Source: Zetaproteobacteria bacterium
GTDB lineage: Bacteria; Pseudomonadota; Zetaproteobacteria; Mariprofundales; Mariprofundaceae
Assembly: GCA_021545665.1 (NCBI GenBank)
Contig: JAJRTX010000074.1
Location: forward strand, 1-10,846
Direction: 5' to 3'
DNA: 10,846 bases
The notes below the pieces were generated by a model that saw only the letters and a program-made list of their open reading frames with translations, did no database searches and had not been told where the DNA came from. Both the position numbers and the translations under genes were made by a program. Shown in pieces: positions 1 through 7,582 of the stretch (position 1 is its first letter; each line of letters starts with the position of its first letter).

Positions 1-128
1 AATTGCCTTAATCGGACTATATATTTCTTTGCAGACATTCGGATTGACCCCTCGTTAATAGAGTTCTTACATCCTCTTTATCCTACACTTTTAATCATCA
101 ATATAATATAGTCTATGTACTAGACTAG

Positions 129-242
129 CAGGCACTGTTTTCCGGAGGATATGAATACCTGTAAAAGCTCTGGTGAAAATAAACGAATCCGAATTCGTGT
201 TTCCAGGCTTTTACAGGAAAGGAAAAACAGCCTGAGTTTTTT
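129..242 (+). other. Large nested inverted repeat ending in a T-run; possible small RNA or terminator
   Basis: Three nested pairings are visible. The outer arms are 129-143 and 221-234, pairing CAGGC..TGTTTTCC with GGAAAA..CAGCCTG with a small bulge. The middle arms are 158-173 and 203-217, about 15 pairs with one bulged T at 169, including a perfect 11-bp stretch (CCTGTAAAAGC with GCTTTTACAGG). The apical stem is 183-188 with 193-198 around the loop CCGA. Six T residues follow at 237-242. A TATAAT at 102-107 could start a transcript near 114, giving an RNA of about 130 nt that is almost wholly one hairpin, but no good -35 box is seen. It could be a small RNA, the terminator of a gene left of the window, or a palindromic repeat element. 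The structure is seen; the function is inferred. Confidence 0.45.
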
Positions 243-312
243 GCTATATATTTTGACAAAATATGTATTGACCAAAAGCGATGTTTGACCTTTGAGACTG
301 CTAACCCATACC

Positions 313-1392
313 ATGCGAAATATGAGAATAGCAGCCTATATTTCAGGACACGGCTTCGGGCATCTGGCCCAGATGGCACCTGTGCTCAATCAGATTTATC
401 AGATGAAACCCGATAGTCGGTTTTTAATTCGCTGTCCATTACCTGTAGCTGAAATTCAGGCTCGACTGGATTTCCCTTTTGACCTTGAGTCTACAGCCGT
501 TGATGTAGGGGTGGTGCAGAAATCAGCCATTGAAGAAGACAGGCAAGCCTCTTTGCTACAGATGAAACAGTGGATATCTGAAATGGATGAACATATAAAA
601 CAAGAGATCATCATGCTCCATGATTTTCAGCCATCGCTGGTGTTGTCAGATATTTCACCGCTGGCATTTCCAGCTGCCAGAGCTGTGGCTGTTCCCGGCA
701 TCGCTATTGCCACGCTTGACTGGTTTGCGATTTATTCCTGCTGGTTACCTGAGAACGATCCCGTCCTTATTAGTCTGGCTGCAGCCTATCGGGATTGTGA
801 TTTGCTATTACAACTCCCGATGGCGATGGATATGGCTGTGTTTCAGAAGCGACAGAAGATTCCTCTTATTGCCGCATATCCGTCAGAAATCAGCTTTCCT
901 TTCCTGAATAACCGAGACAAATGCGCACTGGTTATTTTTGGCGGATCAAATCAGCCGTCTTATGATTTGCAAGCTTTGGCGGCACTGAGTGAATGGCAAT
1001 TCTTGATTCCTGATACTACAGCCGAGGCACCGGAAAATGTGCAGAGCATTCATTTCAGCAATGAAGTGAGGCCCATTGATTTTATGCCTTTTGTCGATGT
1101 TGTAATCTGCAAGCCTGGCTACGGAATCCTGGCAGAATGCTGGAGAACAGGCACTCCAATCGCCTGGGTGGAGCGCCCGGATTTTCCTGAGTTCCCAATG
1201 TTGAAAGGCTGGTTGGATAAGGAGTTTCCAGCCTGCGGCATGAGTAAATCCAATTTCCAATCGGGCAATTGGCTTGAAACTCTGGAAAGAGCGCGAAGAC
1301 ATGCAAACGCATTTCCTGATCTGGATGCAGATGGAGCCAAAGTCGCCGCCGACATCATTCTTAAAGTATCGGTAGAGGAGAACATTGGCTGA
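313..1392 (+). CDS. GT-B fold glycosyltransferase-like protein
   Basis: A protein of 359 residues from the ATG at 313. It resembles nucleotide-sugar glycosyltransferases of the GT-B (GT1/GT28, MurG-like) type and the glycosyltransferase-like N-terminal part of plant sugar kinases. The N-terminus has the glycine/histidine turn GHGFGH at about 12-17 after a first beta strand. The C-terminal half has FGGSN (209-213), then KPGYGILAE (267-275) and RPDFPEF (288-294), which match the donor-binding region of GT-B enzymes. No signal peptide or membrane helix is seen, so it is probably cytoplasmic. The start is uncertain: TTG at 292, ATG at 313 and ATG at 322 are all in frame, and none has a good ribosome binding site. 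The family turn sits closest to the N-terminus with 313 or 322. Donor and acceptor cannot be told from the sequence. It is 52 bp upstream of an exported protein gene with no clear terminator between. Confidence 0.75.
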   Translation: MRNMRIAAYISGHGFGHLAQMAPVLNQIYQMKPDSRFLIRCPLPVAEIQARLDFPFDLESTAVDVGVVQKSAIEEDRQASLLQMKQWISEMDEHIKQEIIMLHDFQPSLVLSDISPLAFPAARAVAVPGIAIATLDWFAIYSCWLPENDPVLISLAAAYRDCDLLLQLPMAMDMAVFQKRQKIPLIAAYPSEISFPFLNNRDKCALVIFGGSNQPSYDLQALAALSEWQFLIPDTTAEAPENVQSIHFSNEVRPIDFMPFVDVVICKPGYGILAECWRTGTPIAWVERPDFPEFPMLKGWLDKEFPACGMSKSNFQSGNWLETLERARRHANAFPDLDADGAKVAADIILKVSVEENIG

Positions 1393-1444
1393 AGGTGTAA
1401 TGTTTCCATCTTCCAATATGACGAATTTGTACTAGAATGATAAT

Positions 1445-2086
1445 ATGAGATACGTTGAAGGAATCACTTCGAGCCAGCGCGCTGCCACTATGGTATTTGC
1501 ATGCACCCTGTCAGTGGTTCTGTTTTTACCTGCGGATTCTAATGCCAATCCCTGTGATGAAATGAAATCCCCGCAACAGTCAGCACCAGTAAAGGTTAAG
1601 CAAGAGGTTTCAAAATCTGAGTTTGTAAAAATGAAGGCAGCCAGGGAACCTTCCAAAACAGATAAAGTTGAAGCGCAAACGGACAAAGTCACTTTAAAAA
1701 CAGTGAAGTCTGAAAAGGTGGCAAATGTATTGGAAAAGGATGAAGCCAGTTCTTCCGAACAGGTCGAGTTGGAAAAGAGTGAGGCAGAACCCGAACAGGT
1801 TGTTGCTATTGATATGGAAATTCTGACCAGCCGACTCAAAAAAACCAGTGCTATCGGATTATTTACCAAGTTGGCAATTCGTAACGATGTGACGGATTTA
1901 ATGGATAATGTGAAGCGCTACAGGAAAAAGTCCATACTGGTGGCCAAAATGAAGGAAATCAGGGAGGCCTTTGAAGGGTTGTTGTTCAAAATTATAGCCT
2001 TACTTGAGGAGGATCCGGAATTGTCCCGAGATATGTATGTGGGCAGGGAATCAATCTGGAAAAGTTTGCTGGAGGTAAAAGCATGA
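1445..2086 (+). CDS. Exported Lys/Glu-rich protein of unknown function
   Basis: A protein of 213 residues. A hydrophobic stretch at about 14-30 followed by S-N-A and then N-P at 32-36 looks like a Sec signal peptide with cleavage after Ala34, so the mature protein is probably periplasmic. Residues 45-118 form a low-complexity linker rich in Lys, Glu, Val and Ser. Residues 122-213 look folded and mostly helical, with an AIGLFTKLAIRND segment near 136-148, a basic KRYRKK patch at 157-162 and a closing IWKSLLEVKA. I do not recognise a named domain. The ribosome binding site before ATG 1445 is weak. ATG 1490 is an alternative that would begin just before the hydrophobic stretch. The stop overlaps the next start by ATGA, so the two exported proteins are probably translated together and may act together. 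Confidence 0.7.
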   Translation: MRYVEGITSSQRAATMVFACTLSVVLFLPADSNANPCDEMKSPQQSAPVKVKQEVSKSEFVKMKAAREPSKTDKVEAQTDKVTLKTVKSEKVANVLEKDEASSSEQVELEKSEAEPEQVVAIDMEILTSRLKKTSAIGLFTKLAIRNDVTDLMDNVKRYRKKSILVAKMKEIREAFEGLLFKIIALLEEDPELSRDMYVGRESIWKSLLEVKA

Positions 2087-2334
2087 AAAGATTATTTATG
2101 GCTGTATTGATGAGTATGGTGATGATGCCAGTGGCTCAGGCTGTGACCCCCGCTGAGGATATTGCCACCACCATTCGATTGCGTGGTTATGACTGCGGCA
2201 GGCAGGTGAGCAATATCAGCGAACAGCAGGATGCTCAGGGCAACAAGATAGTCCGGGCCACCTGTTCCAATGGCACCCGCTATCAGATCATCGTAACTCC
2301 GCAAGGGCGCATGAGTGTTCAACCGCTGAATTAA
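2083..2334 (+). CDS. Small exported protein with two cysteines
   Basis: An 83-residue protein. The first 20 residues form a clear signal peptide: Lys-Arg, a Met/Val/Leu-rich core and cleavage at AQA before V21. The mature part is about 63 residues with two cysteines, in a GYDCGR and an ATCSNG context, that could form a disulfide in the periplasm. It ends in a short beta-rich segment (YQIIVTPQGRMSVQPL). The start is well set by GGAGGT at 2071-2076, six bases before the ATG. The ATG overlaps the upstream stop by four bases, so translation is probably coupled. I know similar short secreted proteins from proteobacteria but no function for them. It lies about 160 bp before lepA. Confidence 0.75.
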   Translation: MKRLFMAVLMSMVMMPVAQAVTPAEDIATTIRLRGYDCGRQVSNISEQQDAQGNKIVRATCSNGTRYQIIVTPQGRMSVQPLN

Positions 2335-2496
2335 AGAAGTTCCGGCGAAAATCTCGCAGAATGGTTGGGTATGAGTTGTTGAGTTGCTGTGTGACGGAAT
2401 TTAATCATTGGGGATTACATGGTGTAACGTATTGCAGTTGACTGAAACCATTGCTTTATGGCGCTGGATGCGGTGCATCGTTACACTGCCGCGCCA
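2335..2496 (+). promoter_or_regulatory. Intergenic leader before lepA with an 8-bp inverted repeat
   Basis: This 162-bp gap holds no supported gene. GTGTAACG at 2422-2429 pairs with CGTTACAC at 2479-2486, and a competing GCAGT (2434-2438) can pair with ACTGC (2485-2489). The downstream arm ends about ten bases before the chosen lepA start at 2497, where no Shine-Dalgarno sequence is visible. A structure here could affect lepA initiation, but arms this short can occur by chance. No convincing promoter boxes are seen. Confidence 0.25.
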
Positions 2497-4314
2497 ATGA
2501 GTAAGATCAAACAATCCCATATTCGCAACTTTTCCATTATTGCCCATATTGATCATGGCAAGTCTACCCTTGCCGACCGTCTGATTGAGATGACCGGGGC
2601 ACTGTCCGAGCGTGAGATGAAAACCAAACAAGTGCTTGATTCGATGGATCTGGAACAGGAACGTGGTATTACCATCAAGGCGCAGACGGCAACACTGAAT
2701 TATACTGCAAATGACGGTGAGGAATATCAACTCAATCTGATTGATACGCCAGGCCATGTGGATTTTACCTATGAGGTTTCCCGTTCCCTGCAGGCCTGCG
2801 AAGGGGCGCTACTGATTGTGGATGCTGCTCAGGGTGTGGAAGCGCAGACATTGGCCAATGTTTATCTGGCTATGGAAAATGATCTCGAAATTATTCCGGT
2901 GATCAACAAAATTGATCTGCCCAGTGCCGATATTGAGGAATCCAGACGCCAGATTGAGGAAGTGATCGGGCTGGATGCTTCTTATGCTATTCCAATTTCG
3001 GCCAAAACCGGCGTGGGCATCGAAGATGTACTGGAAGCGGTGGTCGAGCATGTGCCGCCGCCGGAAGATCATGATGACAAGCCGCTACGTGCGCTGGTGG
3101 TGGATTCGTGGTTCGATTCCTATGTTGGTGCAGTGGCACTGATTCGCGTTTTTGAAGGTGTGGTGAAAAAGGGCGACAGGTTCCGCCTGATGTCGATGCC
3201 GACGGCAGCCTCTTATGAAGTGCAGGATGTAGGCTATTTTATGCCGACGCCGTTTTCAATACCACGGCTGGCCTCGGGTGCTGTGGGTTTTCTGGTTGGC
3301 GGCATCAAGAAACTGGCTGATCTGAAAGTCGGTGACACGGTGACGACGCTGAAAAACGGCGCGACCGAGCCGCTGTCGGGGTTTCGTGAGCCGAAACCGA
3401 TGGTTTTCTCCGGTCTCTATCCGGTCGATTCAGGGGATTATAACGATCTGCGTGATTCGCTGGAGAAGCTAAACATGAATGATCCGGCTTTTACCTTTGA
3501 ACCGGAGAATTCGTCGGCTCTGGGGCTGGGTTTCCGTTGCGGATTCCTCGGCATGTTGCATATGGAAATTGTGCAGGAGCGGCTGGAACGCGAGTATGAT
3601 CTCGATCTTATTATCACGGCGCCGAGCGTAATTTACCGTATTCACCAGACCGATGGCAACGTGTTTGAAACATCCAATCCGAGTGAGTTTCCTGAGCCGC
3701 AGACGATTGAGAAAGTTGAAGAGCCGACGGTGATTGCCAATATCTTTACCCCGGAAGAATTTGTCGGGGCGATGATGAAGCTGTGCCAGGAGCGGCGTGG
3801 TATGCAGAAGGATATGAAATTTATCGGGCAGGGGCGGGTGATGCTGAGCTATAGTCTGCCGCTGGCTGAAATGGTGATTGATTTCTATGACAAGCTGAAA
3901 TCGGTGTCACGCGGTTATGCATCCATGGATTATGAACTGGCGGACTTCTGTGTCGAGAATGTGGTCAAACTCGATGTGATTGTGCATGGTGAGCCGGTGG
4001 ATGCCCTGAGTCTGATTGTGCATCGCTCGATTGCCGAGACGCGGGGTCGCGATTTGGTTAAGAAACTGCGGCAGTTGATCCCGAGACAACAGTTTGATGT
4101 GCCTGTTCAGGCTGCCATTGGAGGTCGTATTCTGGCCCGTGAAACAATCAAGGGTGTACGCAAAAATGTGACGGCCAAGTGTTATGGTGGTGATATCACA
4201 CGCAAGCGAAAATTGCTTGAAAAGCAGAAAGCGGGTAAAAAGCGCATGAAATCCATTGGCAGTGTGGAAGTGCCGCAGGAAGCCTTCCTGGCAGTACTGA
4301 AACTGAACGAATAA
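2497..4314 (+). CDS. lepA: Elongation factor 4 (LepA), ribosomal back-translocase GTPase
   Basis: A protein of 605 residues, the usual length for LepA/EF4, a translational GTPase that acts on stalled or mis-translocated ribosomes and has been linked to 30S biogenesis. The GTPase motifs are all present: AHIDHGKST at 16-24 (P-loop), ERGIT at about 55-59 (switch I), DTPGH at 83-87 and NKID at 137-140. The LepA-specific C-terminal domain is present, with [20 protein letters not shown] followed by a Lys/Arg-rich tail and the [11 protein letters not shown] ending. The start at 2497 places [20 protein letters not shown] at the N-terminus as in the family. ATG 2458 in the same frame would add 13 residues without family support. 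Neither start has a clear ribosome binding site. It heads the lepA-lepB-rnc-era block. Confidence 0.97.
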   Translation: MSKIKQSHIRNFSIIAHIDHGKSTLADRLIEMTGALSEREMKTKQVLDSMDLEQERGITIKAQTATLNYTANDGEEYQLNLIDTPGHVDFTYEVSRSLQACEGALLIVDAAQGVEAQTLANVYLAMENDLEIIPVINKIDLPSADIEESRRQIEEVIGLDASYAIPISAKTGVGIEDVLEAVVEHVPPPEDHDDKPLRALVVDSWFDSYVGAVALIRVFEGVVKKGDRFRLMSMPTAASYEVQDVGYFMPTPFSIPRLASGAVGFLVGGIKKLADLKVGDTVTTLKNGATEPLSGFREPKPMVFSGLYPVDSGDYNDLRDSLEKLNMNDPAFTFEPENSSALGLGFRCGFLGMLHMEIVQERLEREYDLDLIITAPSVIYRIHQTDGNVFETSNPSEFPEPQTIEKVEEPTVIANIFTPEEFVGAMMKLCQERRGMQKDMKFIGQGRVMLSYSLPLAEMVIDFYDKLKSVSRGYASMDYELADFCVENVVKLDVIVHGEPVDALSLIVHRSIAETRGRDLVKKLRQLIPRQQFDVPVQAAIGGRILARETIKGVRKNVTAKCYGGDITRKRKLLEKQKAGKKRMKSIGSVEVPQEAFLAVLKLNE

Positions 4315-4324
4315 ATAATATGAG

Positions 4325-4438
4325 ATGAATTGCAAAGTACGCAAAGGTGTGAAAAGTAAAATCAAAAATATTTGTCAGGTAAATAGCGAAATGAATGCGC
4401 CGGATTATGTTTGTGGTGAAAAAACTGAACATCAATAA
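4325..4438 (+). CDS. Possible 37-residue protein with three cysteines, between lepA and lepB
   Basis: An open frame of 37 codons starts at ATG 4325 and fills most of the 153-bp gap between lepA and lepB, ending 29 bases before lepB. The product is basic in its first half (K/R at several positions up to residue 14) and has cysteines at 3, 17 and 30. No Shine-Dalgarno sequence is seen before it, and I recognise no family. It may be chance, but a gap of this size inside an otherwise compact operon makes it worth recording. Confidence is low. Confidence 0.2.
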   Translation: MNCKVRKGVKSKIKNICQVNSEMNAPDYVCGEKTEHQ

Positions 4439-4450
4439 TAATATTATTAT
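4435..4450. repeat. Perfect 16-bp AT palindrome before lepB
   Basis: ATAATAAT followed directly by ATTATTAT is a perfect palindrome made only of A and T. It lies 17 bases upstream of the lepB start, just before the AAGGA ribosome binding site at 4455-4459. It may be an AT-rich promoter or melting region for lepB, since TATATT at 4448-4453 could be a -10 box, but no good -35 box stands at the right distance. Simple sequence could also explain it. Confidence 0.3.
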
Positions 4451-4467
4451 ATTGAAGGAAATAGAAA

Positions 4468-5139
4468 ATGAGTGAGATTAAAAAACCGATATGGCGTGAA
4501 TGGCTTGAAAGTCTGATTGTAATTGCCTTGCTTGCTGTGGTGATTCGCAGTTTTATTGTCGCACCATTCAAAATCCCTTCGTCAAGCATGGTGCCAACGC
4601 TGGAGGTGGGTGATTATCTGTTTGTTGTCCGGTATCCCTATGGTTTTCGCATACCGTTGACGGATATACAACTGTTATCAAAACAGGTTGATCGCGGAGA
4701 TGTGGCTGTATTCGTTTTCCCGGAAGATAAAAGTAAAGATTATATCAAGCGCATCGTCGGTTTGCCCGGCGATGTGATTGTGTATCGTGATAACAGGCTT
4801 TCAGTTAATGGCAAGACCATGCCATTGATTGCAAAAGGTAAACGCGCCTATTTTATGGCTGATGGCAGGGTGGACGTGTCAGGGTTATTTGAGGAAGATT
4901 TGAATGGGGTCAAGCATGCCGTGCTTCGTAAGGAATATTCCATTAGAGATGGTGAGTGGAAAGTCCCGGAAGGTCATTATTTTGCTCTCGGCGATAATCG
5001 AAATAATTCGCGTGATTCCCGTTTTTGGGGGTTTATACCGCAGGCTTACATGGTTGGGCGTGCGGCATTTATCTGGTGGTCATGGGATGGTGCCAAAGGG
5101 TCTGTGCGCTGGAATCGCCTTGGCCAGATGATTGAGTAG
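4468..5139 (+). CDS. lepB: Signal peptidase I (leader peptidase)
   Basis: A protein of 223 residues, a short S26-family signal peptidase I that removes Sec and Tat signal peptides on the outer face of the inner membrane. One N-terminal membrane helix lies at about 14-33. The catalytic serine is Ser40 in IPSSSMVPTL, and the general-base lysine is Lys94 in YIKRIVGLPGD. The C-terminal box GDNRNNSRDSRFWG is at 175-188. E. coli LepB has two N-terminal membrane helices and is about 100 residues longer; the single-helix form here is common in other bacteria. AAGGA at 4455-4459 gives a good start at 4468. It is the expected partner of lepA in the operon and would process the two exported proteins encoded upstream, among many others. 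Confidence 0.96.
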   Translation: MSEIKKPIWREWLESLIVIALLAVVIRSFIVAPFKIPSSSMVPTLEVGDYLFVVRYPYGFRIPLTDIQLLSKQVDRGDVAVFVFPEDKSKDYIKRIVGLPGDVIVYRDNRLSVNGKTMPLIAKGKRAYFMADGRVDVSGLFEEDLNGVKHAVLRKEYSIRDGEWKVPEGHYFALGDNRNNSRDSRFWGFIPQAYMVGRAAFIWWSWDGAKGSVRWNRLGQMIE

Positions 5140-5155
5140 AAAATTTGAGGTTGCT

Positions 5156-5599
5156 ATGAGGCAGAGCGAATCCGGTTTTTCAGTAATTAAGTTTCTATTC
5201 TGGATTGCCCTGCTGGCGGCATTGATTTCAACTGGCTTTCAACTATTGTCAATTTATCAGACCAATTGGAAAGTGCAGGATGTATTTGACAACATCAGCC
5301 GTAGAATGTCTGCTTCTTCTGAAGCTGAAATCCGAAACAAGTTGCCGATACTGTTCAAGATTGGTTATATTTATCATGATGACGTTCCGGAAGAATTTTA
5401 TACAAACCTGTTGATTAAATCGTCAGATGGTCGGGTTGAAATCTCATCGTCTTACATGGAAACATTATGGCCGCTGGGGAGAGTGGAGAATGTGGATAAA
5501 GAAGGGACATATGATCCACAGGAATTGACAGGCATGGATTACTTGCGAGATAAAACTCGCTATGACGTTTATTTTGAGCCCTATGCCAGAACACCCTGA
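5156..5599 (+). CDS. DUF4845 family small membrane protein
   Basis: A protein of 147 residues with a single N-terminal membrane helix at about 9-32, preceded by a short QSESGFS segment that recalls a pilin-like N-terminus. A soluble, probably periplasmic, domain follows. DUF4845 proteins are typically encoded between lepB and rnc in proteobacteria and have the same plan; the family function is unknown. The start at ATG 5156 has GAGG at 5147-5150. An in-frame TTG at 5132 would overlap lepB but lacks a ribosome binding site. Family assignment rests on position, size and topology more than on strong motifs. Confidence 0.75.
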   Translation: MRQSESGFSVIKFLFWIALLAALISTGFQLLSIYQTNWKVQDVFDNISRRMSASSEAEIRNKLPILFKIGYIYHDDVPEEFYTNLLIKSSDGRVEISSSYMETLWPLGRVENVDKEGTYDPQELTGMDYLRDKTRYDVYFEPYARTP

Positions 5600-5607
5600 G
5601 GATTCAT

Positions 5608-6291
5608 GTGAGTACTGAATTCGCAGATATGGGCAGGTTAAATACTTTGCAAAAACGCATGGGCTACGTATTTTCAGATAATAAATTGTTTGAACGGGCG
5701 CTGACACATAGTTCAGCAGGTTCTAGCCATATGGAGCGACTGGAATTTCTTGGAGATGCTGTACTTGGTTTGGTGATTTCGCAGCACTTGCATGGACGCT
5801 TTCCCGAACGGGCTGAAGGGGAATTATCACGTATGCGTGCTGCAATGGTGCGCAGGGAAAGCTTGCTGAAAGTAGCAAAAAAATGGAAGCTGAATTTACT
5901 CATTCGCGCTGGCGTGGGTGAACGCACTGCCACGGGGATCAAATCACCTTCTATTGCTGCCAATGCTGTAGAAGCACTGATTGGTGCTGTATTTGAAGAT
6001 GGTGGCTGGGAGCCTGCCCGGCTTGTTGTCGCGAAAGCATGGCTTGGCATGCTCAAAGGTATTGATCAGGTGGAAACATGTGATGCCAAAAGCCGGTTGC
6101 AGGAGTTTACGCAGCCTAAAGGCTGGGGACTTCCATTATATATGATGGTTGATCTTGGAACAGGGCATTCACCTCGCTTCAAGGCGGAATGCTGGGTGAA
6201 TGGAGAATTGGTTGGCAGAGGCCAGGGCGAGCGCAAGAAACTGGCTGAAATTGATGCGGCTGAAAAAGCCTGGAGTAAATTAAAGTTATGA
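5608..6291 (+). CDS. rnc: Ribonuclease III
   Basis: A protein of 227 residues, the usual bacterial RNase III length. It cuts double-stranded RNA in rRNA precursors, some mRNAs and antisense duplexes. The signature ERLEFLGDAVLG begins at residue 43, giving the metal ligands Glu43, Glu46 and Asp50. The second acidic pair is only half present: the segment at 118-125 reads A-N-A-V-E-A-L-I, so Glu122 is kept but Asn119 stands where E. coli has Asp114. A double-stranded RNA-binding domain spans about 158-225. The start is GTG at 5608, supported by GAGG at 5598-5601 and by family length; ATG 5629 is an in-frame alternative. The stop overlaps era by ATGA, so the two are translationally coupled, as is typical. 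Confidence 0.96.
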   Translation: MSTEFADMGRLNTLQKRMGYVFSDNKLFERALTHSSAGSSHMERLEFLGDAVLGLVISQHLHGRFPERAEGELSRMRAAMVRRESLLKVAKKWKLNLLIRAGVGERTATGIKSPSIAANAVEALIGAVFEDGGWEPARLVVAKAWLGMLKGIDQVETCDAKSRLQEFTQPKGWGLPLYMMVDLGTGHSPRFKAECWVNGELVGRGQGERKKLAEIDAAEKAWSKLKL

Positions 6292-7220
6292 CTGAGGAAA
6301 AAACAGATATTTGTTCCCCGGATTTCCGTTGTGGAACGGTAGCTTTGCTGGGTCGGCCAAATGTCGGAAAGTCGACGCTGATGAATTATATTATTGGTGC
6401 TAAAGTCGCTATTGTCACACCAAAACCCCAAACCACACGCCATCGCATTCTCGGCATTTATACCGATGACAACAGTCAGGTTATCTTCGTCGATACGCCG
6501 GGCATTCACAAGGGAAGCAAACAGCTTAACCGCAATATGGTGCGGGTGGCTTATGCAGCAGCTGAAGAAGCCGATGTACTGGCCATTATGCAGGATGTAA
6601 CCCGGCCACTGGATTCTGGCACGCGCATCCTGATTGAGCGTTTTGCTGATGGCCGTTTATTGCAGCCGCGTATTCATGTGCTGAACAAGGTGGACAAGAT
6701 TAACAAGGAAGCCTTGCTGCCACGTTTGATGGAAATGCAGCGACTCGATCCGGGTGCGGTAGCTTATGTGCCCGTATCGGCCAGGCGAGGCACGCAAACC
6801 GATGGTTTGATGAAGGAAATTTGTAAACACCTTCCTCAACAAGCTCCCTTGCACGATCCCGGCTGGTTTACCGACCAGAGTCAGCGGCAACTGGCCTCGG
6901 AATATGTGCGTGAACAGGTGTTCCTCTCCATGCACCATGAAATCCCATTCCAGACAGCTGTGAATGTTGAACGCTTCGAAGAAGTGCCCGGTTTCGGCAT
7001 TGAGATTGATGCCACAATCCTGGTTGGCTGTGAACGTCACAAACCGATGCTGATCGGCAAGGGTGGCGATAATCTCAAATATGTCGGCACCAAGGCAAGA
7101 CAGGGTCTGGAAGAGATTTTCGATACTCACATCCGTCTTAACCTGTGGATCAAAGTTGATCCCGACTGGTTTGACCATCCTGGAAAATTACTGGATCTCG
7201 GCCTGGGCTCTGAACAGTAG
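6288..7220 (+). CDS. era: GTPase Era, 16S rRNA and 30S assembly factor
   Basis: A protein of 310 residues, slightly longer than E. coli Era (301). It binds the 3' end of 16S rRNA and acts in late 30S assembly. The GTPase motifs are GRPNVGKST at 22-30, PQTTRHR at 47-53, DTPG at 69-72, NKVD at 133-136 and SAR at 164-166. The C-terminal KH domain carries MLIGKGGDNLK at 254-264. An N-terminal extension of about 15 residues precedes the first strand. The ATG lies in the rnc stop (ATGA overlap), so expression follows rnc. recO, often found next, is not here. Confidence 0.97.
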   Translation: MTEEKTDICSPDFRCGTVALLGRPNVGKSTLMNYIIGAKVAIVTPKPQTTRHRILGIYTDDNSQVIFVDTPGIHKGSKQLNRNMVRVAYAAAEEADVLAIMQDVTRPLDSGTRILIERFADGRLLQPRIHVLNKVDKINKEALLPRLMEMQRLDPGAVAYVPVSARRGTQTDGLMKEICKHLPQQAPLHDPGWFTDQSQRQLASEYVREQVFLSMHHEIPFQTAVNVERFEEVPGFGIEIDATILVGCERHKPMLIGKGGDNLKYVGTKARQGLEEIFDTHIRLNLWIKVDPDWFDHPGKLLDLGLGSEQ

Positions 7221-7246
7221 CCCGTTCGTTCCAATATTGAGGACAC

Positions 7247-7582
7247 ATGAAAAAGATATTTAAACTAAACCACCCGAAAATCAAATATTCCAGACTTGTG
7301 GATACCGTCAGGCGTGATGTCAAAAGGTACATTAAGCGGGAGCGCAAAGAAGAGCTGCCGGAAGATGCCGATTTCTGGAATTTCGACTGCAAGTTTGGCC
7401 CTTCCGTTGAAGAGTCGGAGATGATTCCTCTGACTGGTATTGGCAAATATATAGATGCAGCTGAAGAGCAGCAGCTAGAATCATTTTATATAGAAATTCT
7501 GGCCAAACCAGCGAACAGAACGGACAATCCGTATAAGACAATAAAGAGCAACGCTGACGATCCACCAGCTATAGATAGCTAG
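7247..7582 (+). CDS. DUF6172 family protein
   Basis: A protein of 111 residues, soluble and highly charged, without signal peptide or membrane helix. It matches my memory of the DUF6172 family: MKK.F.L.HPKIK at the start, a basic VRRDVKRYIKRERK stretch at about 21-34, DFWNFDCKFG at 42-51 and YIDAAEEQQLESFYIEILAKP at about 69-89. The family function is unknown; the basic stretch could bind nucleic acid. GAGGA at 7239-7243 sets the start. It lies 26 bp after era and may be read with it. The stop is only 10 bp from the stop of a convergent gene. A short AGCTAT/ATAGCT palindrome (7567-7580) covers the stop. Confidence 0.8.
   Translation: MKKIFKLNHPKIKYSRLVDTVRRDVKRYIKRERKEELPEDADFWNFDCKFGPSVEESEMIPLTGIGKYIDAAEEQQLESFYIEILAKPANRTDNPYKTIKSNADDPPAIDS

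Noticed and set aside
129..234. An integron attC site as explanation of the large hairpin
   Set aside because: The ends lack the RYYYAAC and GTTRRRY core sites, and no integrase or cassette array is nearby.
253..281. TTGACA at 253-258 as the -35 box of the first gene
   Set aside because: At 16-18 bp downstream there is no TATAAT-like box (about AAGCGA), so a promoter is not supported.
946..1416. Long minus-strand frame opposite the glycosyltransferase-like gene
   Set aside because: It has no ribosome binding site or domain, and the plus-strand frame carries clear GT-B motifs.
2458..2496. Upstream ATG for lepA adding 13 residues
   Set aside because: The extra residues are not part of the LepA family N-terminus and no ribosome binding site precedes that ATG.
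7332..7565. Minus-strand frame opposite the DUF6172 gene
   Set aside because: Its composition is that of an antisense shadow and the plus-strand family match is good.
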